Assembly: GCF_000613885.1 (NCBI RefSeq)
Contig: NZ_BAJV01000022.1
Location: 1-33,350, forward strand
From: Asaia prunellae JCM 25354
Lineage (GTDB): Bacteria; Pseudomonadota; Alphaproteobacteria; Acetobacterales; Acetobacteraceae
DNA: 33,350 bases
Direction: 5' to 3'
In this document: in pieces, positions 1-8,529 of the stretch
Layout of the letters: each line of letters begins with the position of its first letter
How positions within the stretch are numbered: the first letter of the stretch is position 1
Made by a program: the position numbers and the translations under genes
The notes under the pieces: model-generated
Database searches by the model: none
Seen by the model: only the letters and a program-made list of their open reading frames with translations
What the model was told of the DNA's origin: nothing

Positions 1-149
1 CTATTATATTTATATAATTTGTTAAAAACTTCTGATTATTGATTCTTTTTTTTGTTTTCCGGAAGAAAAAACACTCTTTGTCGAACCGTGAAGCCAATAT
101 GCTTCTTCTTGGCGTGTCACATGCCGATGCCGTATAGGAACGTCTGACG

Positions 150-1217
150 ATGGATGACCGAAGGCGCCCCATGACCGAAAACATGCACGATCATGCCCAT
201 CCTGCTGGTCATGATGCTCACCACCCTCCATGTTCGCATGAAGAGGAACACGCACACACGCACGCCGGCCAAGAACAGTGTGATGAAAATGGGCATCATG
301 GGCATCATCACGGGCACGTGCATGAACCTGCAAGCTATGGTGCTGCTTTTCTGATCGGCGTCACCCTCAACGTTGCCTATATTATTGCAGAAACAATCTG
401 GGGCCTTATGGCCCACTCACTCTCGCTTCTCTCAGATGCAGGGCATAATCTTTCGGATGTATTAGGACTGGGTGCCGCCTGGCTTGCCCACAGCCTTGCC
501 AAACGAGCCCCTTCCATCCGCTTCACATACGGGCTCAAACGATCGACCATTCTGTCTGCTCTCAGCAACGCCGTGCTGCTGCTGCTCGTCACAGGTGGCA
601 TCGTCTGGGAGGCGCTGACACGTCTGATGCACCCGGGGGAAGTCGCCGGACGCGTTGTCATGCTCGTGGCGCTGGGAGGCATTGTGGTCAACGGAGGCAC
701 AGCTCTGCTTTTCATGAAAGGCGGCAAGGATGATCTCAACATGCGCGGAGCGTTTCTGCATATGGCAGCAGACGCCCTCATGTCGCTTGCGGTCGTCATT
801 ACCGGGCTCCTGATCATGCTGACGGGCTGGACTGTTCTCGACCCGATCGTCAGTCTGGTCGTCTGCGTCTCCATCATTGCCGGTACATGGTCCCTGCTTC
901 GTGCATCACTCGACATGGCCCTGGACGGTGTGCCCGAACGGATCAATCCTGATCAGGTTGCCACAAGCCTGCGCGCCCTGCCTGGCGTGACCGATCTGCA
1001 TCATCTTCACATCTGGCCGCTCAGCACGACCGATACCGCGCTGACTGTACATCTTGTCAGTGCGACTCCTGCCGAGAACCATGATACCCTCCTGCGTGAA
1101 GCCTCGACGATGCTTGCCCAGCGTTTTCGTATCGGCCATGCGACATTCCAGATTGAGGCAGTCGGTGATGCCTATCCCTGTGGTGCCTCGTCCTGCGGCA
1201 TTGGTGCTTCATGCTGA
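150..1217 (+). CDS. Cation diffusion facilitator (zinc-type), His-rich N-terminus
   Basis: This is a 355-residue CDF-family efflux protein, expected to exchange cytoplasmic Zn2+ (or a similar divalent cation) for protons at the inner membrane. About 17 histidines fall within roughly the first 55 residues, a metal-buffering tail typical of CzcD/ZitB-like members. The two intramembrane metal-site motifs are visible as HNLSD (TM2) and HMAAD (TM5), the HxxxD pair associated with zinc transporters. A cytoplasmic dimerisation domain follows, and the C-terminus carries three Cys (PCGASSCGIGASC). ATG 150 has AGGAA about 8 nt upstream; ATG 171 is the alternative start. The stop overlaps the next CDF gene by 7 nt, so the two are translationally coupled. 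Family is certain; the metal is inferred. Confidence 0.93.
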   Translation: MDDRRRPMTENMHDHAHPAGHDAHHPPCSHEEEHAHTHAGQEQCDENGHHGHHHGHVHEPASYGAAFLIGVTLNVAYIIAETIWGLMAHSLSLLSDAGHNLSDVLGLGAAWLAHSLAKRAPSIRFTYGLKRSTILSALSNAVLLLLVTGGIVWEALTRLMHPGEVAGRVVMLVALGGIVVNGGTALLFMKGGKDDLNMRGAFLHMAADALMSLAVVITGLLIMLTGWTVLDPIVSLVVCVSIIAGTWSLLRASLDMALDGVPERINPDQVATSLRALPGVTDLHHLHIWPLSTTDTALTVHLVSATPAENHDTLLREASTMLAQRFRIGHATFQIEAVGDAYPCGASSCGIGASC

Positions 1218-2110
1218 AGCCGCCTGAGAAAATCGTTTTCGGCTGGATTTCTCTCTTCGTCAGCCTGATCGCTCTTGCCCTGAAATATATTGCCTGGCGC
1301 GTGAGCGGCAGCGCTGCCCTTCTTTCGGATGCGCTTGAGACCATCATCAACGTGGCTGCAGCCATTGGCGCTCTCTGGGCACTGAGCGTGGCGCAACGTC
1401 CGGCCGACGACAATCATACCTATGGGCACGACAAGGCGGAATATCTCTCTGCCGTCACCGAAGCCGTGCTGGTGGTACTGACCGCAATCGGCATTGCCTG
1501 GGTAGCGTGGCAGAGCTGGCTTGCCCCCAATATCGAGATTGCCCCCTGGCGCGGCATTATCTTCAACGCCCTGGGTGGCGTGGTCAATCTCGTCTGGGGC
1601 CTGGTTCTGGTGCGTCAGGGGCGCCTGCGGCGCTCGCCTGCCCTTACAGCCAATGGCCGTCATGTCATTTCCGATGTCTGGACGACAGTTGTACTCGTCA
1701 TCGGCATCGCCCTCATTCCCCTGACGGGTTATGCACGCCTTGATGCCGTGCTCTCTGCTCTGGTCGCAATGAATGTATTGCGCGTCGGGTTTGACATGAT
1801 GAAGCATTCTATCGCCGGCTTGATGGACGAAGCCCCTGATTCCGACACGTTGCACATGATCCGCGGCGTGATTTCGGAACATGCAACCGGTGCGATCGAG
1901 GCGCATGACATCAGGGTACGAACCGCAGGCAGTGTAAGCTTTATCGAGTTTCATCTGGTGGTGCCCGGAGTCATGAGCGTCTCTGACGCCCATGACATCT
2001 GTGACCGTGTCGAACATGCATTGCGCCGCCATATAGGACGTGCACTGATCCACATCCATGTAGAACCAGAAGAAAAGGCCAAACAGACCGGTATTCCGGT
2101 GCTGGCCTGA
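1211..2110 (+). CDS. Cation diffusion facilitator, FieF-like
   Basis: This 299-residue CDF protein belongs to a different subgroup from its upstream neighbour. It has no His-rich tail. TM2 reads SDALETIIN, the loop has GHDKAEY (equivalent to GHGKAE in FieF), and TM5 has HVISD. The C-terminal half is the ZT-dimer domain, ending in an HIHVEPEE segment. It should export a divalent metal (Fe, Mn, Zn or Co cannot be separated by eye) by proton antiport. The start ATG lies inside the end of the first CDF gene, so the pair forms one unit. TM2 lacks the second Asp of the canonical DxxxD, which may alter selectivity. Confidence 0.92.
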   Translation: MLKPPEKIVFGWISLFVSLIALALKYIAWRVSGSAALLSDALETIINVAAAIGALWALSVAQRPADDNHTYGHDKAEYLSAVTEAVLVVLTAIGIAWVAWQSWLAPNIEIAPWRGIIFNALGGVVNLVWGLVLVRQGRLRRSPALTANGRHVISDVWTTVVLVIGIALIPLTGYARLDAVLSALVAMNVLRVGFDMMKHSIAGLMDEAPDSDTLHMIRGVISEHATGAIEAHDIRVRTAGSVSFIEFHLVVPGVMSVSDAHDICDRVEHALRRHIGRALIHIHVEPEEKAKQTGIPVLA

Positions 2111-2250
2111 GATCGTTTTATTACCGAACCGCACACTCTCCACTCCGTTAGCCCTTTTGAGACCAGAGTTTCTTGACCTGTCGCCCAGGGTGCTGGCAGG
2201 AGCGTTCAATACCGATCGGTGCCTTCCGATCTTCAGACAGATGAGCATCC

Positions 2251-3658
2251 ATGCGCCCAAGCACCGCATTGCGGCAAAAGAACCGTATCCAGCATCTTCG
2301 TCGCTCGGCGCGCAGGACGACGTCCCAGTGGCGACGTACGCTTACCTACTGGCTTGGCGCCATCCTGGTAGGCGTTATCGCTGTAGGCTTCGCTGGCACA
2401 GCGGACTGGGCGGCAAGAACACGTGGCCGGCTGCTTAACTGGGACCCATACGTGATGCTCGTCGTGGTCCCGGCAGGTCTCGCATTCTCGACCTGGCTCA
2501 CCCGTCGCTTTTTCTCCGGTGCACAGGGAAGTGGCATTCCGCAGACTATCGCCACGCTACACATCGAGAATTTTTCCGTTGTCAATCGTGTGCTCTCGCT
2601 ACGTATCGCCTTTGCCAAAATTGTTCTGACCTGTTTTGGCTGATGGTCGGTGCTTCGATCGGACGTGAAGGGCCGACCGTGCAGGTCGGCGCTGCGATCA
2701 TGCATGGTTTCTCCCGACTTCTGGGTACAGCGAGCGTGTCAGCCCGTCGGGGAGCCATCCTGGCGGGCGGCGCTGCAGGCGTTTCGGCCGCCTTCAACAC
2801 ACCGCTTGCAGGAATCGTGTTTGCGATAGAGGAGCTTTCTCACTCTTTCGAGCAGAAGACCTCGGGCACAATGCTGACAGGTGTCGTTCTTTCCGGTGTT
2901 ACTGCTATCGCCCTTATCGGCAACTACTCCTATTTCGGCCATACAGATGTCGATGTACCGATCGGTACAGCATGGATAGCCGTTCTGACCTGCGGTATCG
3001 TCGGCGGCATCGCAGGAGGCTGCTTCTCGGCAATCCTGATCCGTTTCTCCAAAGGTCTCCCGGGGCGGATCGGCGTGCTTATCAAAACCCATCCGATAGC
3101 ATTCGCTGCACTTTGCGGCCTGGTTCTGGCCCTGCTCGGCCTGATTTCGCATGGTGCAACTTATGGTACAGGCTATATGCAGGCCCATGCCATCATTGAC
3201 GGGTCGGAACATTATCCGGCCTCGTTTTTCGTCCTCAAATTCATCGCAACCGTTGTCTCCTACTGCTCGGGCATACCAGGCGGTATCTTTGCCCCCTCAC
3301 TCTCTGTCGGTGCAGGAATCGGCGGCTGGATCGAGCAATATCTGCCCCACACAACACCGGTGCTGTCGTGCTTCTTGGCACGGTGGCCTATTTCTCTGCA
3401 GTCGTACAGGCACCGCTGACAGCAACGGTCATCGTGATGGAAATGTGCGATAACCAGCAAGTGACCCTGGCACTCATGGCCACCTCGTTTCTGGCATTCG
3501 GTGTCTCACGTATGATCTGCAAGCATGCGCTTTATGGCGCATTGGCAGACCGCTTCATGGAAGCGGCCCATAACGTAGCCCCTGCTCCTATCTACACACG
3601 ATCGGCCACGACTCCGGCGACAGAGACACTCGCCGAACAGGTAGAGAAGAAGAACTGA
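2251..3658 (+). CDS. CLC-family chloride/proton antiporter (frameshifted twice)
   Basis: A CLC transporter of about 469 residues once two frameshifts are repaired. The selectivity-filter motifs appear in order: GSGIPQ (about residues 93-98), GREGPTVQ (about 138-145) and GGIFAPSL. The Glu in GREGP is the external gating glutamate of H+/Cl- exchangers, so this is more likely an antiporter than a channel. The frame breaks at 2638-2639 (GG where GGG restores TCFGLMVGAS) and at 3359-3360 (GG where GGG restores TTPGAVVLLG). Apart from these two points the protein is intact. It lies 140 nt after the CDF pair and 37 nt before the flavin oxidoreductase. If the breaks are real the gene is dead; I think they are sequence errors. 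Confidence 0.88.
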
Positions 3659-3695
3659 CCTTTGCAGCAGCGTTAGCGCTTCCCATATCGGGGGC

Positions 3696-4690
3696 ATGAC
3701 ACCGCTCTCGATCCTCGATCTGTCCTTTATTCGTGAAACCGGCAGCGCCTCCGAGGCCCTCTCGGAATCACGCCTTATGGCCCGGAAGGCGGAAACCCTG
3801 GACTTTCAGCGATACTGGGTAGCCGAACATCATGGCATGCCCGGCATTGCATCAGCAGCGACAGGCGTAGTGATTGGTGCCCTCGCCGCGGCTACAAACC
3901 ATATCCGCGTCGGTGCCGGAGGGATTATGCTCCCGAACCACGCGCCTCTTGTTATTGCCGAGCAGTTCGGAACGCTGGAAGCCCTCTATCCGGGACGTAT
4001 TGATCTCGGGCTTGGGCGGGCCCCTGGGTCCGACCAGCGCACATTGCGTGCCTTGAGACGAAACCGGGAGGGTGCAGAGCGATTTCCGCAGGAGGTGCTC
4101 GAACTTCTCGCCTATTTTGAAGGCGATGAGAGCAAGACCGGCATTATCGCAACGCCGGGAGCAGGCGCAGATATCCCGGTCTGGTTGCTCGGCTCATCGC
4201 TCTTCTCGGCAGAACTTGCCGCAGCCCTTGGCCTGCCTTTCGCCTTCGCTTCACATTTTGCCCCGCAGATGATGGAAGAAGCCATTGCGCTTTATCGCGA
4301 GCGTTTCCAACCCTCATCCAGACTCGCTGCACCTTATGTCATGCTGGCCATGAACATCATCTCAGCCGATACGGATGAGGAGGCCGATTATCTTGCAAGC
4401 TCGCGTCGGCTTTATACCGCTGCTCTACGTCAGGGGACACCTGGTCGTTTTCCGCCTCCTGTCGCTGCACAGGATCTGCCTGGGGGCCTGAAATCAGCCG
4501 TCAGTTTGACGAGACTTTCTCGACCAGTCTCGTCGGTACAGCGGAGAGAGTTGCTGAAGGTCTCGTCAGTTTCGTGGAACGCCACCATCCTGATGAACTC
4601 ATGATCGCTTTACCGATCTACAATCTTGCACCACGGCTGCATGCGCTTGATCTGGCACGCAAGGCCGGAAGAATTGCAGGACTTGTCTGA
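3696..4690 (+). CDS. LLM-class flavin-dependent oxidoreductase, YhbW-like (frameshifted)
   Basis: A bacterial luciferase-like monooxygenase with an FMN-type TIM barrel, 331 residues after repair. The N-terminus ([16 protein letters not shown], then [16 protein letters not shown]) and the middle ([15 protein letters not shown]) match the YhbW/MsnO8-type single-component group; the substrate is unknown. The frame breaks at a run of five G at 4482-4486. With six G, translation continues as [10 protein letters not shown] and ends in [20 protein letters not shown] at 4690; without it the protein stops at 4604 after an unrelated tail. The downstream 230 nt before the GH15 gene holds nothing I recognise. 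Confidence 0.88.
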
Positions 4691-4920
4691 AACGCTTTAG
4701 CCAAGATCTGCTTTCAGAATATTAATCACATGCCGCACCCGATGAGGCCCTGTCCTCCGGGTGTTTTCTCGATTTCCCTGTTGTACGGCTGGAGCCGCCT
4801 GCTTCTCTGTCAGGCTTGGCTCTCATACTGTTCTAGTTCATTTCGTTCATGAGGATATTGATCGAGATCAAATCCAGATAAATAATCATGAAGTTCTCTG
4901 ACAAACCACAGCCTCCGTTC

Positions 4921-6753
4921 TCAGGAGAGGTCGAAGGCTCTCATCTTGTTGCCAGCGAGAGCGCATGCAGCGTGAACAACGCCAAGATGGCTCAGTCCCT
5001 GAGGGGTATTGCCCAGATACATACCCGTATGAGGGTCAAGCATTTCTGCAATGATACCGGTATTCTTCGGCAGGCCCGCAAGGAAATCAGCGAACAGGGC
5101 CTCCGCTTCCTTTTTCTCTCCGAGCAGCGCGAGTGCCTCGACCATCCAGCAGGAACAGGCAAGAAATGCCCCCTCTTCCTGCTGCATACCGCTATAGCGA
5201 TACAGGAACGGGCCACTCCCCAGCTCCTCGCGTATGGCACGCAGGGTTGATCGCATGCGCTCATCCCGGTCAAAACCGAACGGCAAGGCAAGCGCTATTG
5301 ACGCATCAAGCCCTTCTGATCCGGGATAGAAGAGATAGGCCTGTTTTTTCTCCGACCAGCACTCACGGTCGATCCAGGCGACAATGCGTTCCTTCTCGCG
5401 TGCCCAGCGTGGGGCACGGTCTTTTGCCAGATGACCCCGCTCAGCCATCTGGCACGCACGGTCAAGGGCCTGCCAGCAGCTGATTTTCGACATCGTGTAA
5501 TGCTGGTCTTCTGTCAGTTCCCAGATCCCTGCGTCCTTCTGACGCCAGTGATCCGCGCAACGATCGGCAAGATCGGCCAGCAGCCCTGCCGTTTTCTGAT
5601 CAAGCAGATTTCCCCGTGAGACAAACAGGGCCGCCGTCTCGAAAATATCACCGTAGATGCCATGCTGATGCTGGCCTGAAGCGCGATTACCGCTGACAAC
5701 AGGCTTGATGCCACGATAGCCTTCCACTTCATCATAACGAATCTCGTCTTCAACACGCTGACCCGAAAGGCCATACATGACAAGAGGGCCTTCCTCACCC
5801 AGATGATGCACCAGCCAGGCCAGAGCCGCCTTTACTTCTGCCACGGCTCCCAGACGAAGAAAGGCATTTGCGACATAGGCAGCGTCACGTATCCAGGCAA
5901 AGCGGTAATCCCAGTTCTTGCCGTCTCGCAGACGCTCAGGCAGCGACGTCGTCGCGGCAGCTGCAATGGCACCACTCGAGGAATATAGCAGCAGTTTGAG
6001 CGCCAGAGCGCTGCGGCGCACCTGTTCACGATAAGGGCCTTCGTAGCGCAGCTCATTCGCCCAGTTACGCCAGGCTTCATCGCTTGTGTCGATACGTGCA
6101 TCAATCTCTTCAGGCGACGGAACAGCAAGAGGCTCGTTTTCTGTCGCAACCAGCGCGATCAGGGCATGGGTTTTCTCACCCACGACGATTTCAGCTTCAA
6201 TCGTGTCATCTTCTTCGCGTGTAAGACGCATGTTCTGCGTATGCACCAGATGGGCCAGTACAGAGCCGACATGAAAGATCGATCCGTTTTCGGTTCCCTG
6301 TATCCATGGAGCCACCGTGCCACAGCGCGTTCCGAGGCGGAAACGCACAATAAATGTCATCCGGCCTGATACACCCTCGATCCGTCGCGCAAATTCTGTC
6401 CAGGGCAAGCGCCCGGCAAGCGTACTGTTCAGGGAGTCTGTCAGACGCGCTGACCCGTGCTCGGTCTCGATCAGGGTCTCAAGGACATTACTGTCCTCAC
6501 GGTAGTGGCGCGTTGCCGTATAGGCACCAACGGGACGGATCTGGAAGAAGCCGCCGTGTCGATGCAGCAGCCGATCGAACATGGGAGGAGAGTCGATATT
6601 GGGTACACAAAGCCAGTCCACACTGCCATCTGGTGCCAGCAGGGCAACACATCGGCCATCGCCCAGAGCGGCATAATCCTCAATCGGCCAGAACCCGTCG
6701 AGAGGCCCCTCGGGCGAAAGCTCTCGGGCAAGTTCGGGAATTCTGTGCATCAT
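4921..6753 (-). CDS. Glycoside hydrolase family 15 protein (glucoamylase/trehalase-like)
   Basis: A 610-residue GH15 enzyme, uninterrupted. The N-terminus (DGFWPIEDYAALGDGRCVALLAPDGSVDWLC) and the (alpha/alpha)6-barrel motif NWDYRFAWIRDAAY are typical of the bacterial and archaeal GH15 group that includes glucoamylases and acid trehalases. The late EEGAFLACSCWMVEAL segment probably carries the catalytic base. There is no signal peptide, so a cytosolic role on trehalose, maltodextrin or a related alpha-glucoside is inferred. It sits 87 nt downstream of the OprB gene on the same strand, which suggests linked sugar uptake and hydrolysis. The ribosome-binding GAGAG lies inside a hairpin (separate entry). 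Confidence 0.9.
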   Translation of the reverse strand: MMHRIPELARELSPEGPLDGFWPIEDYAALGDGRCVALLAPDGSVDWLCVPNIDSPPMFDRLLHRHGGFFQIRPVGAYTATRHYREDSNVLETLIETEHGSARLTDSLNSTLAGRLPWTEFARRIEGVSGRMTFIVRFRLGTRCGTVAPWIQGTENGSIFHVGSVLAHLVHTQNMRLTREEDDTIEAEIVVGEKTHALIALVATENEPLAVPSPEEIDARIDTSDEAWRNWANELRYEGPYREQVRRSALALKLLLYSSSGAIAAAATTSLPERLRDGKNWDYRFAWIRDAAYVANAFLRLGAVAEVKAALAWLVHHLGEEGPLVMYGLSGQRVEDEIRYDEVEGYRGIKPVVSGNRASGQHQHGIYGDIFETAALFVSRGNLLDQKTAGLLADLADRCADHWRQKDAGIWELTEDQHYTMSKISCWQALDRACQMAERGHLAKDRAPRWAREKERIVAWIDRECWSEKKQAYLFYPGSEGLDASIALALPFGFDRDERMRSTLRAIREELGSGPFLYRYSGMQQEEGAFLACSCWMVEALALLGEKKEAEALFADFLAGLPKNTGIIAEMLDPHTGMYLGNTPQGLSHLGVVHAACALAGNKMRAFDLS

Positions 6754-6761
6754 GGGCGATA

Positions 6762-6813
6762 CTCTCGGTCATGCAGGTCTGCATTCTGATAGGGCAGATG
6801 CAACAACCGAGAG
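6762..6813 (-). promoter_or_regulatory. Hairpin that may mask the GH15 ribosome-binding site
   Basis: An 8-bp perfect inverted repeat, CTCTCGGT (6762-6769) and ACCGAGAG (6806-6813), encloses an inner TCTGC/GCAGA stem (6778-6782 and 6794-6798). On the minus strand the second arm contains GAGAG, 8 nt before the GH15 ATG at 6753, so folding would hide the likely Shine-Dalgarno sequence. There is no trailing U tract, so it does not look like an intrinsic terminator for the porin gene. Regulation is inferred. Confidence 0.4.
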
Positions 6814-6840
6814 CGGTGCAGAGTTTCGCCCGACCTTCTG

Positions 6841-8325
6841 TCAGAATAGCTCTATATGGCTCTTGAAGCCGAGGAGCGCCTGATTGTTGAGCTGCTTTTG
6901 CGCACCAGGATTGAAGAAATACTGGAAATCCGGCGCAAAAGTCACGCCACGCATGACATGAATCTGGTACATCGCTTCAACCACATATGTGCTGGTCTGA
7001 GGAAAAAGCGAACCATTGGGCAGGGGCAGACCCTGCATGGCATAAAGACGCTGTGAACGCTTCAGATCATCAGAAACATGAGTCCAGGAGAAGTTGATGC
7101 CGACACCATCAAGTGGGCGCGACTTCCAGAATCCACGATCAAGCACGCCGAAAGAGAGCTGGTCCGCACGCGTAGAGGTCTGGGCCTTGTTGAAATAGGC
7201 CGCACCAATAAGCGTTACGCCGGCATCAGGTGCCTGGCCGGGATGGTGATAGACCATCTGGTCCACCAGTCCCCAGGCCGCCCAGGCACCATGCACATTG
7301 CGGGGCTTGAGGCCGCTCAGCGCAAACGGGTTGCCATTGCCGTCGTAGTAATTGTCCTTGTGATCAGCCGTATCATAGGCAAACCCGGCCTTGTAATGGC
7401 CTGGCAGGGAATGGTTATGGCCAAAACGCGGTTCCCAGATAAACTCGACCGGCATGGCTTCACCATCGATTGTCGCGCCATTGAACTTGAAGCCGGTACG
7501 CATCTGCGCATTACCGTAGATGGCCTGTGTCTGGGTAAAGTAGACACCGAACTGGAATATTGTGTTGTCTGTCGGCCTCAGACGAAAGCGCGCGGCCCAG
7601 TTGGCATCGGGATAGGAAGCATGAGCCGTGTTATCGCTGGATGCCTTGGGGTTACCGCAGAACGCATTGTTCATGAAGTTACAGTAAAGCGGATTGGCCG
7701 AAAAATCAGAAAGAAAGGACATGCGCCCGGCCGCCACATCGAAACGGTCGTTGAACAGGGTCTCTTCACCATAGGCATAGACGAGATGCACGAACACATT
7801 GCCACCGCCGCCGTAGATTTCCTGACTCGGATTGAGATTGTCTCCGAACATTCTGCTGGCGGGAATGCCATAGCGTCCAACGATGACATCATGGGTCGAA
7901 AAGCCGGTCCATCCAGCCAGTCGCTCCCAGTCGATATCATTCTCCATCGAATACTGGCCCGTGTTACTCGCCCCCTGACGCAAACCAAGCCCTTTGGTAG
8001 GCGGCGTGATCATGCCAGCCATTTCGTTGGTATTGTCCAGAAGTACGGCAATGCCATGCTCGCGCAGCCAGGCATTTACCCCGAATGGGTTGACGAAAAT
8101 GGCCTCAGGTTTGGGCAGTGGTGCAACACTCGTATCCTTGTGCAACTCCGAGAGTGGTACCTGAAGCTGGGTAGAGGGTTGCTGACCTGCATCGACCGCA
8201 CCATGCTCAGCAGTTGCAGCAGGCGGCCTGGTCGCCTCCTGGGCGAAAGCATGTGCAGTCATGCAAGACGTGACAATGCCGGCGGAAAAGAGACGCAAGA
8301 CGGAAAGAGACAATGTCTGGCTCAA
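6841..8325 (-). CDS. oprB: OprB-family carbohydrate-selective porin
   Basis: A 494-residue outer-membrane porin. A signal peptide ends near residue 29 (MTAHAFAQ), followed by a Pro/Gln-rich linker, then a long beta-barrel beginning GVNAWLREHGIAVLLDNTNE, the typical entry of OprB proteins. It ends in aromatic SHIELF, as expected for BAM recognition. OprB channels pass glucose and other sugars across the outer membrane and are abundant in acetic acid bacteria. The gene is on the same strand as the GH15 gene 87 nt downstream, and may supply its substrate. It is preceded by a 204-nt gap after the TonB-receptor stop. Confidence 0.9.
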   Translation of the reverse strand: MSQTLSLSVLRLFSAGIVTSCMTAHAFAQEATRPPAATAEHGAVDAGQQPSTQLQVPLSELHKDTSVAPLPKPEAIFVNPFGVNAWLREHGIAVLLDNTNEMAGMITPPTKGLGLRQGASNTGQYSMENDIDWERLAGWTGFSTHDVIVGRYGIPASRMFGDNLNPSQEIYGGGGNVFVHLVYAYGEETLFNDRFDVAAGRMSFLSDFSANPLYCNFMNNAFCGNPKASSDNTAHASYPDANWAARFRLRPTDNTIFQFGVYFTQTQAIYGNAQMRTGFKFNGATIDGEAMPVEFIWEPRFGHNHSLPGHYKAGFAYDTADHKDNYYDGNGNPFALSGLKPRNVHGAWAAWGLVDQMVYHHPGQAPDAGVTLIGAAYFNKAQTSTRADQLSFGVLDRGFWKSRPLDGVGINFSWTHVSDDLKRSQRLYAMQGLPLPNGSLFPQTSTYVVEAMYQIHVMRGVTFAPDFQYFFNPGAQKQLNNQALLGFKSHIELF

Positions 8326-8400
8326 GCTCCCTGAGATCGAATGACCGCCTTTTAAGGAAACCGAAAGGTTTTTTGGACCCTATCGGTCAGATTTTTGTGC

Positions 8401-8430
8401 CGCATCCATGTGAAACATCACCTGGATGCG
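8401..8430. repeat. Inverted repeat in the receptor-porin gap
   Basis: CGCATCCA (8401-8408) and TGGATGCG (8423-8430) form an 8-bp stem with a 14-nt loop in the 204-nt space between the TonB-receptor stop (8530) and the porin start (8325). Neither strand has a U tract directly after the stem, so I do not call it an intrinsic terminator. It could still mark the end of the cobalamin operon or be an operator for the porin. Confidence 0.35.
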
Positions 8431-8529
8431 GAAAAAACACCGTTAAATCTGGCGCCAAGGGATTATAACAAATGATTGCTGATCGGCCCTGCCTATCATT
8501 GTCTGCCAAATAAACCGTTAATTTTGCCC

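Noticed and set aside
1-149. T-rich left edge as a terminator or mobile-element end
   Set aside because: There is a T run at about 46-54 but no stem before it and no terminal repeat; too little sequence to judge.
1172-2269. 365-codon open frame on the minus strand
   Set aside because: Antisense to the second CDF gene and rich in His/Asp/Gly as expected of a shadow frame.
7078-8334. 418-codon open frame on the plus strand
   Set aside because: Antisense to the OprB porin, which has a signal peptide, barrel pattern and terminal Phe; the antisense product has no recognisable domain.
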